Positions 16,275-24,470 of a stretch of 33,824 bases of DNA are shown here, piece after piece (position 1 is the stretch's first letter; every line of letters begins with the position of its first letter). Below the pieces are notes generated by a model that worked only from the letters and a program-made list of their open reading frames with translations, did no database searches and was not told where the DNA came from. The translations under genes were made by a program, and so were the position numbers. The stretch is from IMG/VR virus record IMGVR_UViG_3300024231_000806, positions 1 to 33,824 of that record; one strand, written 5' to 3'. The stretch is from a virus.

Positions 16275-16673
16275 CTATAATGTTTTTATTTTTGTAGAAA
16301 TTGTTTGTATGAGACTTCCTAGCCCATTTCTACGTTGTACTGAAAGAAGTTCTTTGATTCCCAACTTCTCAAAATCTTGTTTAGTTAATTGTTTTGCTTC
16401 ATCCAATGGGATATCGCTAAAGCAATCAGCAACTACGCTAGTGATACCTTTTGTAATCATAGCATCACTATCATAGTAAACTTGTACTAAATCCTCTTGT
16501 ACTCCGACATCGATCCAAATTTGGCTCATACATCCGTGTACTAGTCTATCATCTGTACGTAGTTCAACTGGTAGATTGGTTGGTTTTTTTGCCAAGTCTA
16601 TCAGATGAACTAATCTATCATCATCATCCAAGAAACTAAATTCCTCAGTCCATTCATTTATTTTTGTATTCAT
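16275..16673 (-). CDS. sufE: SufE-type sulfur acceptor
   Basis: 132 aa, about the length of E. coli SufE (138). The loop VHGCMSQIWI places the persulfide-accepting cysteine at C48 (E. coli C51). SufE takes sulfur from the SufS desulfurase to feed Fe-S cluster assembly. Its start overlaps the methyltransferase stop as ATGA, and metK follows after 14 bases. Helping build 4Fe-4S clusters for the phage radical SAM enzymes is a reasonable inference. CsdE is a close relative, so the partner desulfurase is uncertain. Confidence 0.9.
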   Translation of the reverse strand: MNTKINEWTEEFSFLDDDDRLVHLIDLAKKPTNLPVELRTDDRLVHGCMSQIWIDVGVQEDLVQVYYDSDAMITKGITSVVADCFSDIPLDEAKQLTKQDFEKLGIKELLSVQRRNGLGSLIQTISTKIKTL

Positions 16674-17782
16674 TTCTTTTTAAAGACGTATACGCCTTCC
16701 CATTTTTCTCGACCTTCTAGTTTGTCGTTGCCAACACCTGGTCGTGTGTTTAGCATCATCTTAATCGTTTTTGTATGCTCGAAGCCCACCTTGCCAGCCG
16801 TCGAAATCCAGTCTTCCACAACATTGAATTCCTTGTTTCCATAGCTTTTATAGTCAGCAATGTTCGTAGCAAATATTCCTTCATCATTTAGTCCTTTGTG
16901 TATGTTCTTCATTGTTGGAGCAACATACCCTTCAAACCATTCGTCTAATGTAGTATAGTTAACCATGCATTGTGTAGGTTCATCACTATACTTTTCTAAG
17001 TTAAAATAAGGAGGACTACTAAATGCAAGATCAATATCTTCGCTTTGATAATTTTCACTTACGTCTTTTATAATTTCACTATCACTGTTTAAAAAAGTGT
17101 TCAAATAATTTAGATAATTAAATGTTTCGGTATTGGGGTCGGTGCCCACATAGGTGTATCCCATGTTACTACTACTTATACCTAATAATCTACCACCATA
17201 TCCACAACTGTAGTCATAAACTCTTCCCCACATAACAGGACACAAATGCTCTACAATAGCACGAGCGTTCTGTGCTTTAAAGTTTGTTACATTCTCACCA
17301 GTAACTAGTTCTAATGCTCTACGCATCGCTGTAGGATATACTAACTTGTTACCTTCTCTGAACTCAAAACAAATACGAATAGCACGTTTAAGTTTTTTCT
17401 CATCATTGAATCTGTCTCTTAATGAGTTGGATCCTCTTCCTTTGGGCTCGGCAGTCTGCATATTAGTAAAAATAAATCTATTAAGGGTTTGTCCTGCGTT
17501 ATTACCCAATCCGAGCCTTCCATTCTGCACACCATTATAGGACTTAGTTCTAAAGGATTTAATTTTTTGACTTATTCCTTGCTCAGTGAAATATGTAATA
17601 GGAACAAGATTTCGATTACGATATAACTCAAAAACCCTGTCAATAGTGTCACTAGGATTAGCATCATACACCTCTTTAGTAAATGTGTCAAATTGGGGAT
17701 AAAGGTCTTCATACCCTGTAAATTCATCACTGAAAATATGTTCATCTTTTATTCCCCAAAAATCGTATATACTATCTATCAT
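16670..17782 (-). CDS. SPPY-type DNA methyltransferase
   Basis: 370 aa. YDYSCGYGGRLLG (189-201) is a SAM-binding motif I, GTDP (213-216) fits the ribose-binding acid of motif II, and SPPYF (256-260) is catalytic motif IV of the type common in N4-cytosine methyltransferases. Motif I precedes motif IV, and the region before residue 185 may be target recognition. No restriction enzyme is nearby, so protection from host restriction or epigenetic control is likelier than a restriction-modification pair. N6-adenine specificity cannot be excluded. Confidence 0.7.
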   Translation of the reverse strand: MIDSIYDFWGIKDEHIFSDEFTGYEDLYPQFDTFTKEVYDANPSDTIDRVFELYRNRNLVPITYFTEQGISQKIKSFRTKSYNGVQNGRLGLGNNAGQTLNRFIFTNMQTAEPKGRGSNSLRDRFNDEKKLKRAIRICFEFREGNKLVYPTAMRRALELVTGENVTNFKAQNARAIVEHLCPVMWGRVYDYSCGYGGRLLGISSSNMGYTYVGTDPNTETFNYLNYLNTFLNSDSEIIKDVSENYQSEDIDLAFSSPPYFNLEKYSDEPTQCMVNYTTLDEWFEGYVAPTMKNIHKGLNDEGIFATNIADYKSYGNKEFNVVEDWISTAGKVGFEHTKTIKMMLNTRPGVGNDKLEGREKWEGVYVFKKK

Positions 17783-18444
17783 ATATTGCTTCCGCTAAAC
17801 TTACAAATAGGTGTCATGTCTTCACTATACATAATTAGATTATAAGATTTATCTTGTCCAATAAATATCTTCTCACCTGGATTAATATTTCCAAAATAAT
17901 AGATATCACTTAATCTTTTAAAGAAATTGTGTTTATCCATATATCGATATGCAAACGTAATATAATTAGCACAATATAAAATGCCTGCGCTATTAAAGTC
18001 TACCAAGTAACTTGTCTCATATTGTTGTAAAGAATCTGCTGTTGTAATACCTAACTTTTCTGTTCTGTGTTTATCCCAAAAGTTGTCACGGCGCACACCA
18101 GTTTTATCTACACGTAATACTTTATGATCTTGTACATGTATACCAACTGTATACATCTTAATTGTATTATTATTAAATTTATGTGTGCTACAATAGATAT
18201 AATCATCTAATTGTTTGCCAGTTGTTTCCATCGTAAACTTATCATCTTCACAAAATTGTTCTGTGATATTGATATCAGTATACAAGAAACTATTATATAC
18301 TCGCTTGCCATTTGTATATAGTTGGCTAGGATTGTCAACTTGTACTCTCCAGTGTGCATCACCAGTTAATTTAACAAAATGGTTTAAGTTTAGTTCGCCA
18401 TTAGCAAGAAGATGTGGCATACCTATAACAACATCAGTTTTCAT
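17779..18444 (-). CDS. LnmK-like hot-dog-fold protein, tentative
   Basis: 221 aa. The start GMPHLLANGELNLNHFVKLTGDAHWRV and the later SDIYYFGNINPGEKIFIG resemble the two hot-dog halves of LnmK and the related Pnap_2097 family, which act on acyl thioesters in biosynthetic clusters. I match this from memory of the motifs only. It overlaps the methyltransferase by ATGA and the 34-aa gene by one base. An acyl-thioester enzyme in a phage would be unusual; the substrate is unknown. Confidence 0.5.
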   Translation of the reverse strand: MKTDVVIGMPHLLANGELNLNHFVKLTGDAHWRVQVDNPSQLYTNGKRVYNSFLYTDINITEQFCEDDKFTMETTGKQLDDYIYCSTHKFNNNTIKMYTVGIHVQDHKVLRVDKTGVRRDNFWDKHRTEKLGITTADSLQQYETSYLVDFNSAGILYCANYITFAYRYMDKHNFFKRLSDIYYFGNINPGEKIFIGQDKSYNLIMYSEDMTPICKFSGSNI

Positions 18445-18548
18445 TATAAACCTGCTTTACGTATTTTGTCTTGGTCAATAGGTGCTTTCATTGCCTTTTC
18501 AAGTTGAGTTTTTTGTTTGGTATTAAGTTTATCAAGTCCCCCAGGCAT
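18444..18548 (-). CDS. 34-aa peptide, possible small gene
   Basis: MPGGLDKLNTKQKTQLEKAM begins a 34-residue reading frame, basic and helical, that fills the gap between queE and the LnmK-like gene. It overlaps queE by 17 bases and the next start by one base (TAATG). A longer reading of the same frame runs antiparallel-free inside queE and is not credible. The precise fit to the gap is the main support; the ribosome site is weak. Confidence 0.4.
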   Translation of the reverse strand: MPGGLDKLNTKQKTQLEKAMKAPIDQDKIRKAGL

Positions 18549-19425
18549 TTCCGAATAAGCTGATGTGGAGTCTGGGGGTAAATCTCCATCCTCTTTCCAT
18601 GCATGCTTCTGCGACTTCTTTGACGTTAAGGTTGTATTCTTCTGATCGTCCTCCCAATGGCATGAGGTATACAGGGCATCTAATTCCCGCTCGCTCATAC
18701 GCACTGACAGCTCTGCCGACTTCTTCAAAATCGTCTTCACTAGCCACAACAAACTTAAAATAAATGTCGCTACCGTCAACAAGGCTATACTCACGAGCAA
18801 CGTCAGGTTTAATAGCAGTTTCCCAAGGTTCTCCGCTGACAGATAGCTTTGGGGAACAACTCCAAGTGACTTCAAATCTATCTTGATCTGTAAGATATGT
18901 GTAGAAATCGTTGTGTAAAGGTTGTGTAGTGTTTGTTTCAAATGTAACATTTTTTAGATCTTTCATACGTGGGTGCTCAAATAATTCTACGTACAATCGT
19001 TGCCACGCCAACAAAGGTTCGCCGCCAGTAAGTATTAAGTGTACGTCCTGGCCGTTATTCATTGTCCATTTACCTTCTGGTGTAAGCGACAATAGATGCT
19101 CAACAACTTCATCAATAGTTGCTTCGCGATTAAAATGTTTAAATTCAGGATAGATACTTGCATAGGTATCACAGCCCGTATGGACAATTGGTAATTCTTC
19201 AAATGTTTTTGTATCTTCATGTACTCCTGCATCAATAAGCTCTTTTACTTCTGCATTATAACGTTGGCCTTCTTTATGCTGTTGCCAACGATCTTTTGTT
19301 TCATTTGTACCAAAATTCATACAACGAAAGTTACAACCAAATGTACGTAAAAACACACTAGGTACTCCTACAAACTTGCCTTCGCCTTGCACTGAATAAA
19401 ATGCTTCACTATATCTTAGTTTCAT
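18532..19425 (-). CDS. queE: QueE-like 7-carboxy-7-deazaguanine synthase, split cluster motif
   Basis: 297 aa. FYSVQGEGKFVGVPSVFLR (9-27) is the QueE start, and TGGEP at 133-137 is the SAM-contact motif. The usual CxxxCxxCDT is interrupted: C31-N-F-R-C35 is followed by 49 residues before C85-D-T-Y-A, so the third ligand and its DT are displaced rather than lost. QueE makes CDG, a precursor of preQ0 used for queuosine tRNA or 7-deazaguanine DNA. GTP cyclohydrolase (25971-26672) supplies the pathway's first step; QueD and QueC are not in this window. It is the first gene of a promoter-led unit. Confidence 0.8.
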   Translation of the reverse strand: MKLRYSEAFYSVQGEGKFVGVPSVFLRTFGCNFRCMNFGTNETKDRWQQHKEGQRYNAEVKELIDAGVHEDTKTFEELPIVHTGCDTYASIYPEFKHFNREATIDEVVEHLLSLTPEGKWTMNNGQDVHLILTGGEPLLAWQRLYVELFEHPRMKDLKNVTFETNTTQPLHNDFYTYLTDQDRFEVTWSCSPKLSVSGEPWETAIKPDVAREYSLVDGSDIYFKFVVASEDDFEEVGRAVSAYERAGIRCPVYLMPLGGRSEEYNLNVKEVAEACMERGWRFTPRLHISLFGNAWGT

Positions 19426-19454
19426 TAGTAACTAAACTCCTGTTAATTTTAACC

Positions 19455-19483
19455 ATTATATTATAAAAATAGTTAAAAGTCAA
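19455..19483 (-). promoter_or_regulatory. Sigma70-type promoter
   Basis: TTGACT (19483-19478), 17 bases, then TATAAT (19460-19455) on the minus strand before queE. An AAACAA/TTGTTT hairpin with a 5-base loop at 19482-19498 covers the stop of the upstream gene and touches the -35. Confidence 0.8.
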
Positions 19484-19496
19484 ACAAATAACTTGT

Positions 19497-19862
19497 TTAT
19501 GTATTATCAATCAATTTGCTCCACTTTTTTAATTTTTCTTCTTTAGCACTACTACGTGCATAGATGTGCTTCCAATCTAGGACACCGTGTTCTGTCATTA
19601 GATTAATCATACAGTAAACATCACCAACTTCTTCTAATAGTTTCTCACGTTGTTGTTCTGTAATTTCATCCACTGTATTAAATTTACGGACAATCTTTGA
19701 ACAACGCTGTGTAAGCTCTCCACATTCTTCTGCTGTAATAATCATTAATTGTTGTAATGTATTAAGCGGATCCTGTTTATGTGCTTCAGAGTTAACCAAG
19801 TCTACTGGATATTCTTCTTTTAGTCTACGGGCCATGTAATCATAGTATCCTTCTCTTGACAT
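19497..19862 (-). CDS. MazG-like nucleotide pyrophosphohydrolase
   Basis: 121 aa from ATG 19862, with GGAG 8 bases upstream. ITAEECGELTQ (E45, E46, E49) and EKLLEEVGDVYCMINLM (E78, D81) form the EExxE...ExxD metal site of the all-alpha NTP pyrophosphatases. Such phage enzymes hydrolyse dNTPs, and a role on (p)ppGpp has been proposed in cyanophages. It overlaps the preceding gene by 23 bases. Confidence 0.85.
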   Translation of the reverse strand: MSREGYYDYMARRLKEEYPVDLVNSEAHKQDPLNTLQQLMIITAEECGELTQRCSKIVRKFNTVDEITEQQREKLLEEVGDVYCMINLMTEHGVLDWKHIYARSSAKEEKLKKWSKLIDNT

Positions 19863-20337
19863 CAATTGCTTCTCCTAGTTGTATTTTATACCATTTATCT
19901 TCATGTACTTTTTTCATAGCTAATTCTCCATCTACACAACCCAATGTTATATGTTCTGAAATTGTAATATTGGTAGATGTGACGATTCCTTCTTCAAAAT
20001 TTCCTCGCATAATATGAGGTGTCTCTTTACTCCCAGGTATATCCATACCTAATCCTATTCTAAATTCAGGACCTTGTTTTGTTCTTATGGCTTGCCACCT
20101 GACTAATACAGTAGGATCAGGATCTAACTTAGTATATTGATAGCTTTGTGTTAAACTTAAACCTATTTCATATTGTGGTATTTCACTGGTATCATCTATT
20201 AAATTTTGCCAAATAACATCTTCGCAGTTTTGTTCTCCTATATTAGGAAATGTATAATTTAATGATAGTGGATAGGTATCATTTAAATGACTGCTAACAA
20301 TCACTGGCTTATTTATTTTTAGATCCGGTTTTCTCAT
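19840..20337 (-). CDS. Hypothetical phage protein
   Basis: 165 aa, beta-rich, no signal peptide. Segments such as NKPVIVSSHLNDTYPLSLNYTF and PEFRIGLGMDIPGSKETPH look like a structural or binding domain, but I do not recognise the family. It sits between two short-spaced genes in the protease/thymidine kinase unit. Confidence 0.6.
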   Translation of the reverse strand: MRKPDLKINKPVIVSSHLNDTYPLSLNYTFPNIGEQNCEDVIWQNLIDDTSEIPQYEIGLSLTQSYQYTKLDPDPTVLVRWQAIRTKQGPEFRIGLGMDIPGSKETPHIMRGNFEEGIVTSTNITISEHITLGCVDGELAMKKVHEDKWYKIQLGEAIDVKRRIL

Positions 20338-20338
20338 T

Positions 20339-20515
20339 TTAATGTATCGTTTTGTTTTCGCTACCTAGGATATCATCGTCATAAACTAGTTTGATCATCA
20401 TGCGTATTTCTACTGGTACTTTTCCTAAGTCAAGTTCTCCTTCGGGCATAAGTACACCTTTTAAACTACCGTCAGGACTTACTACAACAGCCCAATCTTC
20501 GTCACCTAATTTCAT
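20339..20515 (-). CDS. Small acidic phage protein, 58 aa
   Basis: The reading frame starts MKLGDEDWAVVVSPDGSLKG and ends GSENKTIH. The start shares one base with the thymidine kinase stop (TAATG), and its stop is followed by the next gene's ATG after one base. The perfect fit between neighbours and beta-hairpin-like sequence argue that it is real. No function can be assigned. Confidence 0.7.
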   Translation of the reverse strand: MKLGDEDWAVVVSPDGSLKGVLMPEGELDLGKVPVEIRMMIKLVYDDDILGSENKTIH

Positions 20516-21087
20516 TATTTACTTTCCCAATGTTTAGCGCATCGCGGTTCATAGGTTTCTGTGCCTCCTACTGCAATGCGTCCACCTGCTTTTTTAAGTC
20601 TTTGCGTTTTAGATGCAGTTTGGCCACATATGGCACAAAATGCAGTAATTTTATGAATATCATCTGCTAATGCGAGCATACGTGCCGTTGTATCAAAGGG
20701 TACTCCTCTACTATCCTGGTCTAGGCCAGCACATACAAAATTAACACCTGTTCTCAATCCCTCTTCTACAAACCATAATGTTTCTTTAGGATCAAAAAAT
20801 TGCACTTCATCAATAAAAATTGTATGAAAATTATATGGTTTAATTGTATAATTATCTTTAACTAATTCCAAATCAATAACAGGCACTGCACTATGCTTTA
20901 ATTGATTGTGTGTTACGATCATATTATCATCATACCTGTCATCTATGACTGGTTTTAAAACTAATACTTTCTTACCACTGTGTTCTATAAAAAGTAATCT
21001 TTTTAAAAGTTCGCTGCTTTTACCTGCAAACATGGGGCCGGCTATAACTTCTAGCCGCCCCCTTGTATATTGATAGTTGGTTGACAT
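20515..21087 (-). CDS. tdk: Thymidine kinase, type II
   Basis: 190 aa. The P-loop GPMFAGKS is at 17-24, the Walker B/catalytic site FIDEVQFF at 91-98 with E94 as base, and the zinc residues C151, C154, C183 and probably H186 (CAICG...RCAKH). SKTQR and VGGTETYEPRC form the lasso region. It phosphorylates thymidine for dTTP supply. It overlaps both neighbours by one base, directly behind the exported protease gene. T4 tk is the same type. Confidence 0.95.
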   Translation of the reverse strand: MSTNYQYTRGRLEVIAGPMFAGKSSELLKRLLFIEHSGKKVLVLKPVIDDRYDDNMIVTHNQLKHSAVPVIDLELVKDNYTIKPYNFHTIFIDEVQFFDPKETLWFVEEGLRTGVNFVCAGLDQDSRGVPFDTTARMLALADDIHKITAFCAICGQTASKTQRLKKAGGRIAVGGTETYEPRCAKHWESK

Positions 21088-23822
21088 TAAAATGTAACTT
21101 TCAAGTTAAATCCAGCTTCTGCTGTATCATTATTTGTACCAGCATAATTAGTGCGTACTTCCAAGAAAGTATCGAAGCTGATATTATCATTTAAGGAAGT
21201 ATTATAAAACACACCAAAGTCTACTTCTTGACTAGTTGTTGCTAGTGAGCTATTGTATGTTGCCATTTCAATATCTCCTGTAGAACTTACACTACTTGGC
21301 ATTGCAAACTGTGCATTACCTTGTGCAATTGTAACTGGTATACTTGTAACAAATCCAACTGTTGACTTGCCTATAGTTTGTTTAATACCTGCGGTTGCAC
21401 TATAGCTCATTAGCGTATCTGCTTGTTTAAGGAAACTGTTAGAATCTACATCTAAACTAGTTGCACCAATCTGTGCGCCACCAAATAGGTTTCCATTATC
21501 AAAGTTATAACCAGCATATGCAGTTGTTGCACCATTTACCCGCATAATATCACTATCTGCAATATTACCTAAAAAAGTATCTGATTCATTAGTAATTCCA
21601 AAGCTGATACCATCAAACTGTTGAACTAATGCAAAATCATTACTATCATCACTTAGTGTAATTGCGCCATTACCAATTGGGACAATTTGTCCACTTGCAT
21701 AGCCCAAGTAATAATCTGACGAATATCCTGCCTGAGCATTACGAGTTGCACTAGTAGTACGTGTGTCTACTGCAAAGTCATTATTAGCATTCATATAAAA
21801 GTCACGATCGTAATCATCTACAACCATTACATTGTTTAATGCACTAATGCTACCACCGCTAACTGCAATTGTACCATTTACGGCAACTTTACTACCATTT
21901 ACACGACCAGTTGTTGGAATTCCAACAACACCCTGTGGGCTTGTAGCTTCTGCAAGGTCAAGTAAACCCTGTCCGTGTAAATTTACATTGTAGTTGGCTA
22001 TATCCTTATTACCAGTATCAAGTAGCAATTTACTTACATTTGCACCTGTCATATGTGGCCACATCTGATGTACTACTGCTACAGCACCACTAACCATTGG
22101 AGCCGCCATTGACGTACCACTGTTTGTACGATATTCTCCATTATTATCGGCACTCATTACAAACTGTCCTGGAGCAAGTAGAAAGCGATCGCTTACACGT
22201 TTTTGGTTATTACATGAATTGGTAGTACTATTATAATCTAAGCAAAGGGTACCTGCTGTATTACTTGAACTTGCTAGTCCATCTTTTCTTGCATCGTAGT
22301 TTCCTACTACAATTACACGATCTCCTACATCAGGGTCAATTGCAATTAAACTTGGTAGTCCTGCAATATTAAGACGCTGATTACCTGCTGACATTACTAA
22401 TACAGTTTCGTGACCCTTCATGGCCTCTACTATATTTCCATACAACGCATCATCGCCATAAACGTTACTATATCCTAGTTTATCATACGTCCGTCCGTTT
22501 CTACCACGTGTATCATCTGATACCCAAATACCTGGGTTAACCTCTGTAAGTGATAGTTTATATGTACGATCTACATTATAGTTGGCACTCATGTTAACTA
22601 CGTCAGCACCATTTTGTACTGACCATGCAATTGCTTCGTCTACAGTACTAAAGTCAAAAAATCCACCATCATATGCTGTTTTAGCAATAAGCAAATCTGC
22701 ATCATATGCTACACCAGTATTACCATTACCATCTAGATTACCTGCCGCAATTCCTGCAACATGTGTACCATGTGAGTAACGGTTTTTATCTTGTACAGTT
22801 TCATTACCTACTGAACATGCTCTAGTAAAGCATTTTGTGCCTTTAATTTTGCCTTCAAACTCAGTATGATCCATATCAATACCAGTATCAAGGATAGCAA
22901 TTGTACTACCTTTACCAGTCCATCCACGAGCCCATGCATCTGGTGCATTAATTATACCTAAGCTATTAGCATACTTACTGAGTCCACTTTCACGTGTAAT
23001 ATAATCTACATTAGTATTAGAGTTTACATTATGTACAGCATCAGTATATGCATCAGATCCACTAAGTAATACATCATCACGTGAATTATATTCATTCACA
23101 GATAATACATTTGTAGTAGCAATGCCATTTTCTGTAGTAACAACCTCTACTGGCTCTTCTACAATAACTTCTTCTTCAACAACTACAATAACTTCTTCCA
23201 CTGGCTCTTCTATCAGAATTGCAGTTTCTGTAATTAGTTGTTTATCTACAGTAGTTTTTACATCATTAGTAACAGTTTTACTAACTACTTTTGTTTGGTT
23301 ATCTGTAGCACGAGTGCCATCACTATAAAATTTAGTTGTTACAGTTGTTTCAGCAACATGTTTATGTTTTGGGGTTGTTGTTGTAACTGTTGTAATTGCA
23401 TACTCACGTATAAATTTACCGTCATTTTCAGTTTCATTTACAGTAGTAGATGATGTTGTAACTTTTCCGTCAAATTCACGCACAAAAGTATCTACTCTTA
23501 CTTTAGTATCAACAATTGTAACTACTTGGCTGGCATTATCAATAAGATCTTGATACTTTTTAATCTCTGCCAATTGGAATTCATATACACCTACAAAGCG
23601 TTGGAACCACGAATAGTGTCCAAAGCGTGTACCAAAACGATCAATTAAATTTTTATATGATTTGTTAGAATTTGTATAGTTACGAATCATGGCTTGGCTA
23701 TAATTTAGCTGGTGGCTAGTATTAAGGCCTAGTGCATATTCATAGTAACTTTTGGGTGCTGCATTTGCAGTACCAGCCATTAGCGTGGTAGCAACTACAA
23801 TTGATATAAGAAGTTTTTTCAT
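21087..23822 (-). CDS. Exported subtilisin-like (S8) protease with autotransporter-like C-terminus
   Basis: 911 aa. The signal peptide ends near residue 21 (TANA-A). Residues 25-290 hold a helical start, a Thr-rich region and an acidic Val/Glu stretch (206-228). The S8 domain spans about 295-630: D312 in ILDTGIDMDH, H351 in SHGTHVAGIA, oxyanion N481 in SAGN and S571 in GTSMAAP are all present. Residues 640-911 are Gly/Asn-rich beta repeats ending in phenylalanine (FNLKVTF), as in outer-membrane barrels of subtilase autotransporters. It would act at the host outer membrane or outside. It has its own strong promoter, and tdk follows by TAATG. Confidence 0.9.
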   Translation of the reverse strand: MKKLLISIVVATTLMAGTANAAPKSYYEYALGLNTSHQLNYSQAMIRNYTNSNKSYKNLIDRFGTRFGHYSWFQRFVGVYEFQLAEIKKYQDLIDNASQVVTIVDTKVRVDTFVREFDGKVTTSSTTVNETENDGKFIREYAITTVTTTTPKHKHVAETTVTTKFYSDGTRATDNQTKVVSKTVTNDVKTTVDKQLITETAILIEEPVEEVIVVVEEEVIVEEPVEVVTTENGIATTNVLSVNEYNSRDDVLLSGSDAYTDAVHNVNSNTNVDYITRESGLSKYANSLGIINAPDAWARGWTGKGSTIAILDTGIDMDHTEFEGKIKGTKCFTRACSVGNETVQDKNRYSHGTHVAGIAAGNLDGNGNTGVAYDADLLIAKTAYDGGFFDFSTVDEAIAWSVQNGADVVNMSANYNVDRTYKLSLTEVNPGIWVSDDTRGRNGRTYDKLGYSNVYGDDALYGNIVEAMKGHETVLVMSAGNQRLNIAGLPSLIAIDPDVGDRVIVVGNYDARKDGLASSSNTAGTLCLDYNSTTNSCNNQKRVSDRFLLAPGQFVMSADNNGEYRTNSGTSMAAPMVSGAVAVVHQMWPHMTGANVSKLLLDTGNKDIANYNVNLHGQGLLDLAEATSPQGVVGIPTTGRVNGSKVAVNGTIAVSGGSISALNNVMVVDDYDRDFYMNANNDFAVDTRTTSATRNAQAGYSSDYYLGYASGQIVPIGNGAITLSDDSNDFALVQQFDGISFGITNESDTFLGNIADSDIMRVNGATTAYAGYNFDNGNLFGGAQIGATSLDVDSNSFLKQADTLMSYSATAGIKQTIGKSTVGFVTSIPVTIAQGNAQFAMPSSVSSTGDIEMATYNSSLATTSQEVDFGVFYNTSLNDNISFDTFLEVRTNYAGTNNDTAEAGFNLKVTF

Positions 23823-23838
23823 GTCTTTCCTCTATGAT

Positions 23839-23881
23839 TAACTTACCCTATTACTATAACACCAATATGCTTTGGTGTCAA
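23839..23881 (-). promoter_or_regulatory. Sigma70-type promoter with spacer inverted repeat and GGGTAAGTTA
   Basis: TTGACA (23881-23876), 17 bases, TATAGT (23858-23853), then four bases and GGGTAAGTTA (23848-23839). The spacer is an inverted repeat, ACACCAA/TTGGTGT at 23859-23878, with a 6-base loop; it reaches from the -10 into the -35 and covers the upstream stop. It drives the subtilase gene. Confidence 0.85.
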
Positions 23882-24462
23882 GTGTTTTTTATAAATTTAT
23901 ATTGTCTATTATCCTCATTGGGGTGTCTCTGGCTATGATCTTGTGTTTTACGCATTTTGCCTTCGTACAACACCCTGTCTATAACTTCAATACCTTCAAC
24001 TAACTTAGTATGTAATTTTAGTTTTTTAGGATTAAATTCTTCTGTATCTAGAGTTATATCTACAAATGTACCTTTTTTATCAAAGCGTGTTCTCAAAAAA
24101 TAACCAGAGCCAAGTTCATCATCATTTATCTCTCTTGCGTATACTGGCTCTATAGTATCCGTAGACCAAACTAAATTATCTTGTTCATCAAAAACTTTGC
24201 AATGAAAGTAATCTATAAATGCATTACACACACTACAAGTATCATTATGATGTCTCCACATTCCAATATCTTTAGGATCATCACTATCTAAATTTTCTAC
24301 ATAATTCTCGTCTTTTATACCGTTCTTGTCAAATGCAGGAAACAACCTGGAGTCCAATTCATTAGGATCTCCCACAGTTGTCCAATATTCATAGAAGTGT
24401 TCGGGTATGGTGCCTATATTAATTTGGCAACCATATCCCGCAATAATAAGTTTATATTTCAT
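23878..24462 (-). CDS. Hypothetical phage protein, tandem paralogue A
   Basis: 194 aa from ATG 24462, nine bases after the upstream stop. It shares with the next gene (24471-25040) the pattern I-x-GYG...GxxxxxxYEYW near the start, a DP-x-x-x-G-x-W segment, GYF/KGxF, and LDxEEFxPxKLKxH...VIDxVxYEG at the end. It contains CSVC at about 75-78. The family is unknown to me. Confidence 0.65.
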   Translation of the reverse strand: MKYKLIIAGYGCQINIGTIPEHFYEYWTTVGDPNELDSRLFPAFDKNGIKDENYVENLDSDDPKDIGMWRHHNDTCSVCNAFIDYFHCKVFDEQDNLVWSTDTIEPVYAREINDDELGSGYFLRTRFDKKGTFVDITLDTEEFNPKKLKLHTKLVEGIEVIDRVLYEGKMRKTQDHSQRHPNEDNRQYKFIKNT

Positions 24463-24470
24463 AAGTGTAT

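Noticed and set aside
18444-18950. A 168-codon reading of the frame that ends at 18444
   Set aside because: Most of it overlaps queE in another frame and translates into low-complexity hydrophobic sequence. Only the last 34 codons, after the queE stop, fit as a gene.
19497-20515. QueD or QueC hidden among the small genes beside queE
   Set aside because: None of the three products shows the QueD His zinc triad or the QueC SGGxDS motif; they are MazG-like or unknown.
23122-23328. Val/Glu-rich acidic stretch in the subtilase gene as a DNA repeat array
   Set aside because: The repetition is compositional at protein level (EEPVEE, VVVEEEVIVEEPV) with only loose nucleotide repeats and no unit of constant length.
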